Shown: positions 1-5,324 of the stretch, piece after piece
How the letters are laid out: the number at the start of each line of letters is the position of its first letter
Numbering within the stretch: position 1 is the stretch's first letter
NCBI GenBank assembly: GCA_937958685.1
Contig: CALGNF010000128.1
Location: 1 to 7,597 of the forward strand
Source of the DNA: an uncultured Caryophanales bacterium
GTDB lineage: Bacteria > Bacillota_I > Bacilli_A > Izemoplasmatales > Hujiaoplasmataceae
Reading direction: 5' to 3'
DNA: 7,597 nucleotides
Translations under genes and position numbers: made by a program
The notes under the pieces: model-generated
Databases searched by the model: none
Told to the model about the DNA's origin: nothing
The model's input: only the letters and a program-made list of their open reading frames with translations

Positions 1-580
1 CATACAGCGGAAGCCATGGAACAATGAACAACTTATCGGGTGTCAGATCGGTCCATGTTCCGGACGGGTTGAATCGGACGTATTTCAGGTTTCCAGAATC
101 GTCGCAGCTGTAGTCATAGTCATCCGGAACCTTCGACTTGATATTATCAATGACAACGCGGTCAGCGGCCATCGTCCAGTTGATTTCAGCTACAAGGTTA
201 CCCTGCATGATCGGGAGCGACACGGCCTCATACAGCCACGAGTAGACGTTCTGCGCGACGATTGCCGACCCGAGATCCCGGAATACGCGATCAACGAACT
301 CTGCGATTTCAGCCGCCTTGTCGTCGTCGGCATCGCCAGGGGTGATAGACCACGGAACGCCGAGGACTGACATGGTGATCTCTTTCAGCGCGCCTTTGAC
401 TTCCGGATCGTTCTCAATCATCTCGCGGTATATCGCAGCGCCCTTTTTACTGATCAGGTCGTCTTGGTTATCGATTCCCCACTCGGTAGCGAAAGCGTAT
501 AGCGACGACCGGATCTCTTCGGCCTTTTTTTCGATCGCCCTGTTTTGCATCCACTTGTCGAGTGACTTAATCCACCCCAT
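1..580 (-). CDS. Phage portal protein, DUF935 / Mu gp29-like (C-terminus off window)
   Basis: I translated this frame directly; it is open from the ATG at 580 to the window edge, giving 193 residues of a protein expected to be about 400-550 long. Portal proteins form the dodecameric ring at the capsid vertex through which DNA is packaged and where the terminase docks. Family signs: a stretch near residue 60 reading NDPEVKGALKEITMSVLG followed by PWSITP, then an acidic segment and AEFVDRVF, matching the DUF935 pattern of a D-rich helix, a 'W.I.P' strand and a helix; later GNLVAEINW (the usual 'yG.s..Eiv.' strand) and a segment ending DKLFIVPW, like the usual 'KFI' strand. The start overlaps the large terminase stop by one base (TAATG), with GGAGG ten bases upstream. 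Order terS-terL-portal supports the call. The exact portal subfamily is less certain than the portal role. Confidence 0.82.
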   Translation of the reverse strand, partial: MGWIKSLDKWMQNRAIEKKAEEIRSSLYAFATEWGIDNQDDLISKKGAAIYREMIENDPEVKGALKEITMSVLGVPWSITPGDADDDKAAEIAEFVDRVFRDLGSAIVAQNVYSWLYEAVSLPIMQGNLVAEINWTMAADRVVIDNIKSKVPDDYDYSCDDSGNLKYVRFNPSGTWTDLTPDKLFIVPWLPLY

Positions 581-1992
581 TACAATAATCCCTCCGACAA
601 GTTGCGCCCGGTTGACCAGTCGTCATCCGCGAGCGATGATATTGTGCTGTTGTAGATATGCCCGGCGACGGCTAAAGCGAGAGCGTCGGCTTTGTCAGGC
701 GATTTTCCGAGGCGTTTGCGAATATCGTCTTTTGACTCGACCTGAATCCGGCCCGATGAATCAACCTTGTATCGCAGATTCACCAGCTCGCGTCGAAGAT
801 CGCCATCTGATTCAATGTGTCCGATATCGCGCAGCCATATACGCAGACCCCAGAACATCTCGGAGCGAGCGTTTTTGAAATGCTCCGCGTCCTTCGCCGC
901 CTGGCCGAAGTTAACAGCACCGATAGATTTACCCTGTTCGCGCACGCGGTCTGTTACACCGCCGCCGACTCCGGTGTCATCCACGGCCACGCGATACCCG
1001 GCCATGATCTGCTGCATGCAGAGCCCGGCGGTTTCCATCGTGCTGATCTTGCCGGACTGATGAACACACGCGGCGCTGTTACCGTCGATGCGATAGATGA
1101 CCGTTCGATCCGTGCCATATCTGGCAACGTCACACCCGGCATCGTGGCGGTGATCGAGTAGAAGATCGACTTTGCGCTGTTCCGCGGCCTCGATATAGGA
1201 AAGTGGGATAAGGGTCTGCGCGTCTTCTTCCGGGAACTCGGCTCGAACTTTTGATGCGACAATCGGGGAATCCTCGCCGTATGTCGCAATCAAATCGTCA
1301 ACCCACGACCGAGACACCAGCGCGCGCTTCAGACTCTCCGGCACCGCTTCGCCGGTGAAGTTCGGTGAATCATACGCGCTGATCGTGATCGGGTAGAAAC
1401 TCGGATCGGCGAACATCCTCATGAAATCAGGATTGCGCCAGTCCGGGTTCCCGACGGCGATCAGGATATCTTCGGCACCGGTTACGATAGAATAAATCGC
1501 GGGCCACATTGCGCCCTCGATCCCACACGCTTCGTCTGCTAGGCACATCACGCGGCCGAGGCCCTCGTGGAGTCCCTGTAGCTTATCCGGTTTGTCAGAG
1601 CTTGCGCCGAACGCACGCTGATCGCTGGCGATATACCACTCCGGCGATTTTGGCAGCGGACCCTTTGCAGATAGCCGGAACCGTGCCGTCCCGAACTGCG
1701 TTCGGATCTCTTTCCACAACACCGCGTTAACCTGCCGCCACGTCGGAGCGGTGGTAAACGTAAGCGACGGCGTGAACACCGTGTTATTCCAACAGGCGAG
1801 CATCCCGCAGGTGTGCGATTTCGATACGGCGTGCGCGGCTTTGATCGCGATGCGGCGGTAACCCGCCTCGAGCGCTTCGAGGATCTCACGTTGCTTTGAC
1901 CAGAGATGCACTTTTGGAAAGAAATCAGTGACCCAGCGCGACGGAGACCGACGCCAGAGACCAACAGCTTTCGCGATTGTCGTCTTATTCAT
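580..1992 (-). CDS. terL: Terminase large subunit (packaging ATPase and nuclease)
   Basis: 470 residues, a normal length for a large terminase. It powers DNA translocation into the prohead and cuts the concatemer. N-terminal ATPase: a Walker A-like loop AAHAVSKSH at residues 52-60 with the key K58 and S59, and a Walker B/catalytic glutamate LADEA at 151-155 (D153, E154). C-terminal RNase H-like nuclease: first acid D288 in GCDVARYGTDRT, second D338/D339 in AVDDTGVGGG, third D433/D436 in PDKADALA, a typical triad. The P-loop lacks the usual glycines (A53, A55 and S57 sit where G is common), a variant that occurs in this protein family and does not by itself imply inactivity. The ATG at 1992 overlaps the end of terS by eight bases, and the stop overlaps the portal start by one. 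Confidence 0.95.
   Translation of the reverse strand: MNKTTIAKAVGLWRRSPSRWVTDFFPKVHLWSKQREILEALEAGYRRIAIKAAHAVSKSHTCGMLACWNNTVFTPSLTFTTAPTWRQVNAVLWKEIRTQFGTARFRLSAKGPLPKSPEWYIASDQRAFGASSDKPDKLQGLHEGLGRVMCLADEACGIEGAMWPAIYSIVTGAEDILIAVGNPDWRNPDFMRMFADPSFYPITISAYDSPNFTGEAVPESLKRALVSRSWVDDLIATYGEDSPIVASKVRAEFPEEDAQTLIPLSYIEAAEQRKVDLLLDHRHDAGCDVARYGTDRTVIYRIDGNSAACVHQSGKISTMETAGLCMQQIMAGYRVAVDDTGVGGGVTDRVREQGKSIGAVNFGQAAKDAEHFKNARSEMFWGLRIWLRDIGHIESDGDLRRELVNLRYKVDSSGRIQVESKDDIRKRLGKSPDKADALALAVAGHIYNSTISSLADDDWSTGRNLSEGLL
591..595 (-). promoter_or_regulatory. Ribosome binding site of the portal gene
   Basis: GGAGG on the minus strand, ten bases before the ATG at 578-580 and inside the last codons of the large terminase gene. 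It fixes the portal start at the TAATG junction. Confidence 0.7.
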
Positions 1993-2527
1993 CGCTGCCG
2001 CCCGTCTGTTGATCGTCAGCAGCGGATCGCACGAGCTCAGCGAGACCCGCGCTGGCTACAGCGCCGGAGAGCTCCACTTTGTCTGTAAACAAACTTAGAT
2101 GTCGACCCAGCAACTCTAATGCACGCTGCTTGTCGTATGTTTTGATTTTCTTCGTCCGGCCACCACCCTCGGATATCGTTTCTGATATCTCGGAAATGAT
2201 CCGACGCTGATCCTCCGTAAGTTGATCAGTGTCCTTCATCACAACCTTGCCATTTTCGATTTTGATAATCTCGGTTGTGTCGCCGAATGCTATCCTTGCC
2301 AGCTCTTCTAAAACTCTGTCCTGGGTGATCTGAGTGCGAACCGACCGTGCTTTGACGGCAGACTGAATAGCGGTCGAAACTCTAGTTTTTTCTAGCAGTT
2401 GATGGGCTTGTCTATCTGCATATCGTTTTGAATACCCGGCCCGAATCGCCGCTTGCGTAGCGTTAAGGTCAAGTAGATACTCTTCAACGAATCTTTGTTG
2501 CTTTGGCGTCAGTCCGTTGTTCTTCAA
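1985..2527 (-). CDS. terS: Terminase small subunit (Terminase_2 / XtmA-like)
   Basis: 180 residues. The N-terminus LTPKQQRFVEEYLLDLNATQ at residues 6-25, followed by AAIRAGYS, is the hallmark DNA-binding helix-turn-helix of Terminase_2 small subunits; YDKQRALELLGRHLSLF near 131-147 is the typical end of the family's central oligomerisation region. The acidic C-terminus (ending DDQQTGGSDE) probably contacts the large subunit. The protein recognises the packaging site (pac or cos) and recruits TerL. The start is TTG at 2525-2527: the frame is open upstream only to a TGA at 2561-2563 and holds no ATG or GTG, while family members usually begin a few residues before LTPKQ. The Shine-Dalgarno match is weak, so initiation may depend on coupling to a short upstream ORF or on a hairpin just upstream. 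Confidence 0.92.
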   Translation of the reverse strand: MKNNGLTPKQQRFVEEYLLDLNATQAAIRAGYSKRYADRQAHQLLEKTRVSTAIQSAVKARSVRTQITQDRVLEELARIAFGDTTEIIKIENGKVVMKDTDQLTEDQRRIISEISETISEGGGRTKKIKTYDKQRALELLGRHLSLFTDKVELSGAVASAGLAELVRSAADDQQTGGSDE

Positions 2528-2598
2528 CCGCTTAACCCGTTGCCCGGCCTGATCAGGCCATCAAGCCGGGCCAAAACAACCTTCAGGAGTTTCGGCAT
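2524..2598 (-). CDS. Possible 24-codon leader ORF coupled to terS
   Basis: An ATG at 2596-2598 opens a 24-residue frame (beginning MPKLLKVVLARLDG, ending GNGLSG) whose TGA at 2524-2526 overlaps the TTG start of terS in a TTGA arrangement, like the ATGA overlaps used elsewhere in this operon. The frame runs through the GC-rich hairpin at 2540-2573, so translating ribosomes would open that structure and arrive at the terS start. Against it: no strong ribosome binding site (only a weak GAGCGG), very short length, and no recognised family. It could equally be chance; existence as a translated peptide is inference only. Confidence 0.25.
   Translation of the reverse strand: MPKLLKVVLARLDGLIRPGNGLSG
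2540..2573 (-). promoter_or_regulatory. GC-rich hairpin with alternative pairing just upstream of terS
   Basis: On the transcribed (minus) strand GCCCGGC (2565-2571) can pair with GCCGGGC (2542-2548) around a 16-base loop. Overlapping it is a perfect 14-bp palindrome GGCCTGATCAGGCC at 2546-2559, which as RNA gives a shorter stem with a GATC loop. The two stems share bases and cannot form together. There is no U tract on either strand, so a terminator is unlikely. Lying 13 bases before the terS start, it could modulate translation, or the palindrome could be a protein-binding site on DNA. Confidence 0.55.
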
Positions 2599-2606
2599 GA
2601 GTGCCG
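2593..2606. repeat. Small inverted repeat CGGCA-TGAG-TGCCG
   Basis: A perfect 5-bp inverted repeat with a 4-base loop. On the minus strand it overlaps a second one, ATGAG-CGGCA-CTCAT (2597-2611). It contains the ATG of the putative leader ORF, so if folded in RNA it would hide that start. Seen directly; any role is inference. Confidence 0.45.
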
Positions 2607-2619
2607 CTCATCAAATATA

Positions 2620-2648
2620 AATTTCGCGCAATATACGGGGCTCGTCAA
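2620..2648 (-). promoter_or_regulatory. Weak sigma70-like promoter candidate for the packaging genes
   Basis: On the minus strand TTGACG (2643-2648) is a good -35 match, but 17 bases downstream the sequence is GAAATT (2620-2625), only three of six matches to a -10 box. TATATT hexamers are nearby (2614-2619 and 2631-2636) but at wrong spacing. The location, upstream of terS in the only noncoding gap, is what makes it worth listing. The host's sigma consensus is unknown. Confidence 0.25.
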
Positions 2649-2690
2649 ATCAGGTGCTACCCTATGTAGTTGATTTACAAGTGTTTCGAG

Positions 2691-2740
2691 CGGCAATCTT
2701 CGGCAAATTTGAGCAATCTTCGGCAAATTTGAGCAACGAG
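2691..2740. repeat. 20-bp direct tandem repeat with 10-bp sub-period
   Basis: The 20-base unit gcaatcttcggcaaatttga begins at 2693 and again at 2713, both copies identical, followed by a third partial copy gcaa. Read in tens from 2691 the stretch is cggcaatctt, cggcaaattt, gagcaatctt, cggcaaattt, gagcaacgag: five related 10-mers sharing GCAA at the same position. A 10-base period places each GCAA and the adjacent A/T-rich segment on the same face of the DNA helix, as in iterons or cooperative operator arrays. It starts 38 bases downstream of the stop codon of the helix-turn-helix gene, a candidate binder. Confidence 0.8.
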
Positions 2741-2777
2741 GCGCACAAAAATAATTTACTTGGCTGAATTGATCCGG

Positions 2778-2972
2778 TTACTGCTCCTGGTTCGCTCCGA
2801 TGTATTCGAGGATGATCGTGCGTTTGAACCTGTGCTGCCGTAGTCCCGGCACCTTTGCGCGGGTGACGGGATGCTCAGGATCTCGGAGTATCCGCTTGTA
2901 TAGCGTGCCGATGCTGATATGCAGCAGTTGACATACGTCATTCGATGTAAGGCATTGCTGATCGTTGGTCAT
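2778..2972 (-). CDS. Small helix-turn-helix DNA-binding protein (HTH_17 / AlpA / excisionase-like)
   Basis: 64 residues. The arrangement CLTSNDVCQLLHISIGTLYKR (residues 7-27, an HTH: helix, turn, recognition helix) followed by a short P..R segment and RQHRFKRTIILEYI (46-58) is the winged-helix pattern of the HTH_17, AlpA and excisionase families ('lt..ea..lL.is..tly.....P....g..rF...ei..yi'). Such proteins act as transcription activators, Xis factors or terminase-like DNA-bending proteins. The ATG at 2972 overlaps the preceding gene's TGA (ATGA), and AGGAG lies nine bases upstream. It is the last gene of the replication cluster and directly precedes the repeat-containing spacer, so autoregulation or control of the packaging genes is plausible but inferred. 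No integrase is visible, so calling it Xis is not justified. Confidence 0.75.
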   Translation of the reverse strand: MTNDQQCLTSNDVCQLLHISIGTLYKRILRDPEHPVTRAKVPGLRQHRFKRTIILEYIGANQEQ

Positions 2973-3163
2973 ACAAAAAGGCTCCTGTTCGTTGGCCCTG
3001 GATTTGGTGCCGGGTTCTGCTGATCGATCGCTCGGCGCTTCACCTCTCGGACAAGCGACTGCGACGCGACCGGGAGATACTGCCGCCGCTGCCGGTGGTA
3101 TCGGAACACGCGGTTCCCGCGGATCTGATAGGCTTCGCCGTCATATTGGACATCGATGGTCAT
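2969..3163 (-). CDS. Small basic protein of unknown function
   Basis: I do not recognise a family. With the start at the ATG at 3161-3163 it is 64 residues: MTIDVQYDGEAY, then a basic stretch around FRYHRQRRQYLP (20-31), SLVREVKRRA (36-45), and a Pro/Asn-rich tail. A GTG six bases upstream would give 66 residues, but the ATG forms an ATGA overlap with the exonuclease stop, the junction type used repeatedly here, so I prefer it. Its own stop makes another ATGA with the helix-turn-helix gene. The charge suggests nucleic acid contact; no motif proves it. The overlaps at both ends argue that it is a real gene. Confidence 0.65.
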   Translation of the reverse strand: MTIDVQYDGEAYQIRGNRVFRYHRQRRQYLPVASQSLVREVKRRAIDQQNPAPNPGPTNRSLFV

Positions 3164-3696
3164 GCCCACACCATCTGTTTCCGAACAAGCTCAAACAAAC
3201 ACTCGGCTGTTTTGATAACGTCATAAGTCGCGTTGTGCGCTTTCTGTTCATCGAAGTCTATTCGAAGTAAATTACAGAGTATGGACAACTTCGGCCACCT
3301 TCCGCCACAAAGGCTTTTCCCAATCAGCATCGTATCAATCAATTGCAGCGCTTGAACTTCGCCGCCATTGCCATGTTTTCTGCAGAATACCGTTAGGAAT
3401 GGCCAGTCGAAATGCGTGATATTATGGCCGACAAATATATAACAGCCAGCGCAAAACTCCATGATCTGACGATAGGCCTCCAACGGATCCACGCCGTTGG
3501 CATTCAAATATTCGTCGGTAATTCCGGTAATTTCGACGATCTTGTCTGGAAGCGGTTCAAGCTGCTTGATGTAAACGCATAATTCTTCTTCAGGATTTGG
3601 TCCATTATACCGGACACCACAAAACTGGATGATCTCGTTTTTAACCGGAGAGAATCCGGTTGTTTCAACATCGCACACAATAAATTGTCTCAACAT
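3160..3696 (-). CDS. DnaQ-like DEDDh 3'-5' exonuclease
   Basis: 178 residues, the size of a stand-alone exonuclease domain. Exo I motif VCDVETTGF (D9, E11), Exo II GHNITHFDWPFL (D97), Exo III HNATYDV (H154, D159): the complete DEDDh set needed to bind two metal ions and cleave a 3' end. LPDKIVEITGITDEYL (49-64) is the typical loop of the PolC/epsilon type. It may act as a proofreading or end-trimming nuclease for phage DNA; no polymerase is in the window, so its partner is unknown. The ATG lies three bases after the helicase stop and is served by GGAGGAG within the last helicase codons. Its end overlaps the next start by four bases. Confidence 0.93.
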   Translation of the reverse strand: MLRQFIVCDVETTGFSPVKNEIIQFCGVRYNGPNPEEELCVYIKQLEPLPDKIVEITGITDEYLNANGVDPLEAYRQIMEFCAGCYIFVGHNITHFDWPFLTVFCRKHGNGGEVQALQLIDTMLIGKSLCGGRWPKLSILCNLLRIDFDEQKAHNATYDVIKTAECLFELVRKQMVWA

Positions 3697-3699
3697 TTT

Positions 3700-4947
3700 C
3701 TATCTCCTCCATTCCGGTCTGCCGATGCATCCGGATCGACGGAAGTGCGTTGGTGCCGGTTGCCCCATGATCACGTTGGTCAGTTGCTTGCCTTTTGACG
3801 AGATGAACCACTTTCCATCGTCGCCACCGTTGATCTTCAGATCTTCGATGCGTCCGAATGACCTCACATTCCCGCAGAGATCAACAACCAGGCATGACCG
3901 CTTGTTCTCGTGCGGCCGGATCCCACGGCCGATCATCTGGTAGTAAAGCCCGAGGGACATTGTCGGTCTGGCGAGGATCACGGTTTCAAGCTCCGGGAAA
4001 TCGAATCCGGTTGTCAGCACACCCACGTTCGTCACGACCTTGATCTCACCGGCTTTGAATGCAGACAGTATCCGCTCGCGTTCCCGCTTTGGAGTCTCCC
4101 CTGTCACGATTGCTGATTGCGGTATCCGGCTCACCAGATACTCGGATTCCTCGATAAATCTTGTGAAAACGAGGCAATTTCGGCGTGTAAACTGGACCTG
4201 CTTAACGATATCGCAGGTTTTCTGGATGAATCCGGACTCGCTGAAATACTTCCGAACAGATGCGTCGTCGAACTCGGCACCGGTAGAATTCGTCCGGAGT
4301 CGCCCACGATCAAACCCCGGCATCTCGCGGTATTCGAGCCGGGCGAGATAACCTGCATCGAAAAGGGTGCTGTTCTGGCAGTAATACACGACCTCTTTGA
4401 AGATCCGCGGCCGAGTCCGGGTGAGGAACCTCAGCTCGGATCCGAAGCTGTTACTGGCGAGTCGATACGGAGTGGCGGTCAGTCCGAGGACCCGGGCGTT
4501 CTCCAAATTGTTCAGGAAGTCACGATACATCCCGCCTTTTGCATTCACGAAATGGCATTCATCGATCAGGATGTATGGGAACTCCCGGAACATCTCCGGG
4601 ACGTTCTTAACGCTGCCGATCGTTGCGAAGGTAATGTCTCGCACCTGGCGTCGCCCGATCGATGCTGAATAGATCCCGGGTCGGTATCCATACGACTCCA
4701 TCTTGGCGACGTTCTGCTCCAAAATCTCTTTGCTCGGTTGAAACACCAGAGCCGGTCCATCCAGTCTGTGGATGATGTTGGCAAGAATCAGGCTCTTGCC
4801 CGACCCTGTTGGACAGATGCAGATTCCGTTCCCGGGCTTCGTTCTCCGAAGGAATGCGACTGACGAGCTGACGGCTTCTTCCTGATAGTGGCGCAGCGTG
4901 TACCCGGCTGTCCTCTGCGTGATTCCGAATGGAAGGTGACCTGTCAT
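3700..4947 (-). CDS. RadD-like superfamily 2 DNA helicase
   Basis: 415 residues with two RecA-like domains. Motifs in order: LRHYQEEAV (18-26), Walker A PTGSGKS (46-52), Walker B DECH (129-132), motif III TATP (157-160), motif IV CLVFTR (258-263), motif V VLTTGFDFP (310-318), motif VI QMIGRGIRP with arginine fingers (337-345), then CLVVDLCGN (352-360). The block from motif V to DLCGN closely follows my recollection of E. coli RadD (YejH), an ATPase that speeds RecA-mediated branch migration. E. coli RadD is about 586 residues with a zinc-binding C-terminal part; this one stops some 70 residues after motif VI, so only the motor remains. It may move or unwind branched phage DNA, feeding the adjacent nuclease. 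The start overlaps the nuclease stop (ATGA). SF2 helicase is certain, RadD subfamily likely. Confidence 0.92.
   Translation of the reverse strand: MTGHLPFGITQRTAGYTLRHYQEEAVSSSVAFLRRTKPGNGICICPTGSGKSLILANIIHRLDGPALVFQPSKEILEQNVAKMESYGYRPGIYSASIGRRQVRDITFATIGSVKNVPEMFREFPYILIDECHFVNAKGGMYRDFLNNLENARVLGLTATPYRLASNSFGSELRFLTRTRPRIFKEVVYYCQNSTLFDAGYLARLEYREMPGFDRGRLRTNSTGAEFDDASVRKYFSESGFIQKTCDIVKQVQFTRRNCLVFTRFIEESEYLVSRIPQSAIVTGETPKRERERILSAFKAGEIKVVTNVGVLTTGFDFPELETVILARPTMSLGLYYQMIGRGIRPHENKRSCLVVDLCGNVRSFGRIEDLKINGGDDGKWFISSKGKQLTNVIMGQPAPTHFRRSGCIGRPEWRR
3704..3710 (-). promoter_or_regulatory. Ribosome binding site of the exonuclease gene
   Basis: GGAGGAG on the minus strand, a near-perfect Shine-Dalgarno, encodes the final Arg codons of the helicase and sits seven bases before the exonuclease ATG (3694-3696). 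It fixes that start. Confidence 0.75.
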
Positions 4948-5324
4948 CTCCCCACCGCCTGTCCGATAAGCGCCGCGATCCTCTCTCGCTCCGATTCGTA
5001 ATAATCGCCGACGATCTCGACGAACCTTCGAAGATCCTCCGCTCGGATTGTGAGGAGCCAGGGCTCCCGGTCTCTTCGGTGTGCGAGAATGGGGACCTTC
5101 ACACCGGCGTCTCGTTCTGCCTGCTTCACTGCTTGAGGCACATTCAAAGCCTGAACGCGCTTCACCTCGAAGTGGAGGTTTGGGACTGACACAACAACGT
5201 CCTCTCCGTCGATCCCGTTGTATTGCTGGCCGCGTCTGGCTCCGATACCGAGTTTCTCTCTGCAGAACTCTGAAAACTCCAATTCGCCGCGCTTGCCCTT
5301 TGACCGTGAGTTGATCTTGCTCAT
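4944..5324 (-). CDS. PDDEXK-fold nuclease, Hjc-like Holliday junction resolvase
   Basis: 126 residues. The order GKRGELEFSEFCRE (10-23), then GARRGQQYNGIDGEDVVV with D39/D42, then LHFEVKR with E53 and K55, then a helix QAVKQAERDA, matches the archaeal Hjc-type/PDDEXK plan: N-terminal E (E14 or E16), D, and E-x-K coordinating Mg2+. Phage homologues are annotated as Holliday junction resolvases or VRR-type nucleases. All the acidic residues expected for catalysis are present. The sequence ILAHRRDREPWLLTI (79-93) fits the usual following strands. The likely role is resolving recombination or replication branches before packaging. It overlaps both neighbours by four bases, between the zinc-cluster protein and the RadD-like helicase. 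The exact substrate cannot be read from sequence. Confidence 0.82.
   Translation of the reverse strand: MSKINSRSKGKRGELEFSEFCREKLGIGARRGQQYNGIDGEDVVVSVPNLHFEVKRVQALNVPQAVKQAERDAGVKVPILAHRRDREPWLLTIRAEDLRRFVEIVGDYYESERERIAALIGQAVGR

Larger units (their letters stand above)
2528..2777. other. Noncoding spacer between replication and packaging modules
   Basis: 250 bases between the stop of the helix-turn-helix gene and the terS start, the only real gap in an otherwise overlapping gene string. In transcription order it contains an AT-rich patch (about 2744-2760), a 20-bp tandem repeat, a weak promoter-like element (2620-2648), an AT-rich block (about 2611-2636), a small CGGCA/TGCCG hairpin and a larger GC-rich hairpin. 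No convincing rho-independent terminator was seen. The position fits a promoter/operator for the packaging genes, a pac site for TerS, or a replication origin; the sequence alone does not decide. Confidence 0.7.

Noticed and set aside
318..878. 186-codon open frame on the plus strand
   Set aside because: It lies antisense across the portal and large terminase genes, whose minus-strand frames carry clear family motifs; its translation is Ser/Arg-rich with no recognisable domain and looks like a by-product of codon bias.
1548..1964. 138-codon minus-strand frame inside the large terminase gene
   Set aside because: It is a frame-shifted shadow of terL; Arg/Ser-rich, and the terL frame carries the ATPase motifs in this stretch.
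2540..2573. Rho-independent terminator at the GC-rich hairpin
   Set aside because: Neither strand has a run of T after the stem, and the hairpin lies only 13 bases before the terS start.
2597..2620. Seven-codon plus-strand ORF with AGGAG upstream (2585-2589)
   Set aside because: The Shine-Dalgarno spacing is good but there is nothing downstream on the plus strand to regulate; probably chance.
2614..2636. TATATT hexamers as -10 boxes
   Set aside because: Neither has a -35-like hexamer at 16-18 bases; the TTGACG present is 6 or 23 bases away.
2756..2941. 61-codon minus-strand frame overlapping the HTH gene
   Set aside because: It is an alternate frame of the HTH gene without motifs; the HTH frame has the ATGA coupling, ribosome binding site and a recognisable winged-helix pattern.
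3161..3169. GTG at 3167-3169 as the start of the 64-residue gene
   Set aside because: The ATG at 3161-3163 forms the same ATGA overlap seen at four other junctions and is the better start.
4117..4668. 183-codon open frame on the plus strand
   Set aside because: It is antisense to the helicase gene, whose minus-strand frame has the full SF2 motif set; no ribosome binding site or domain was seen.
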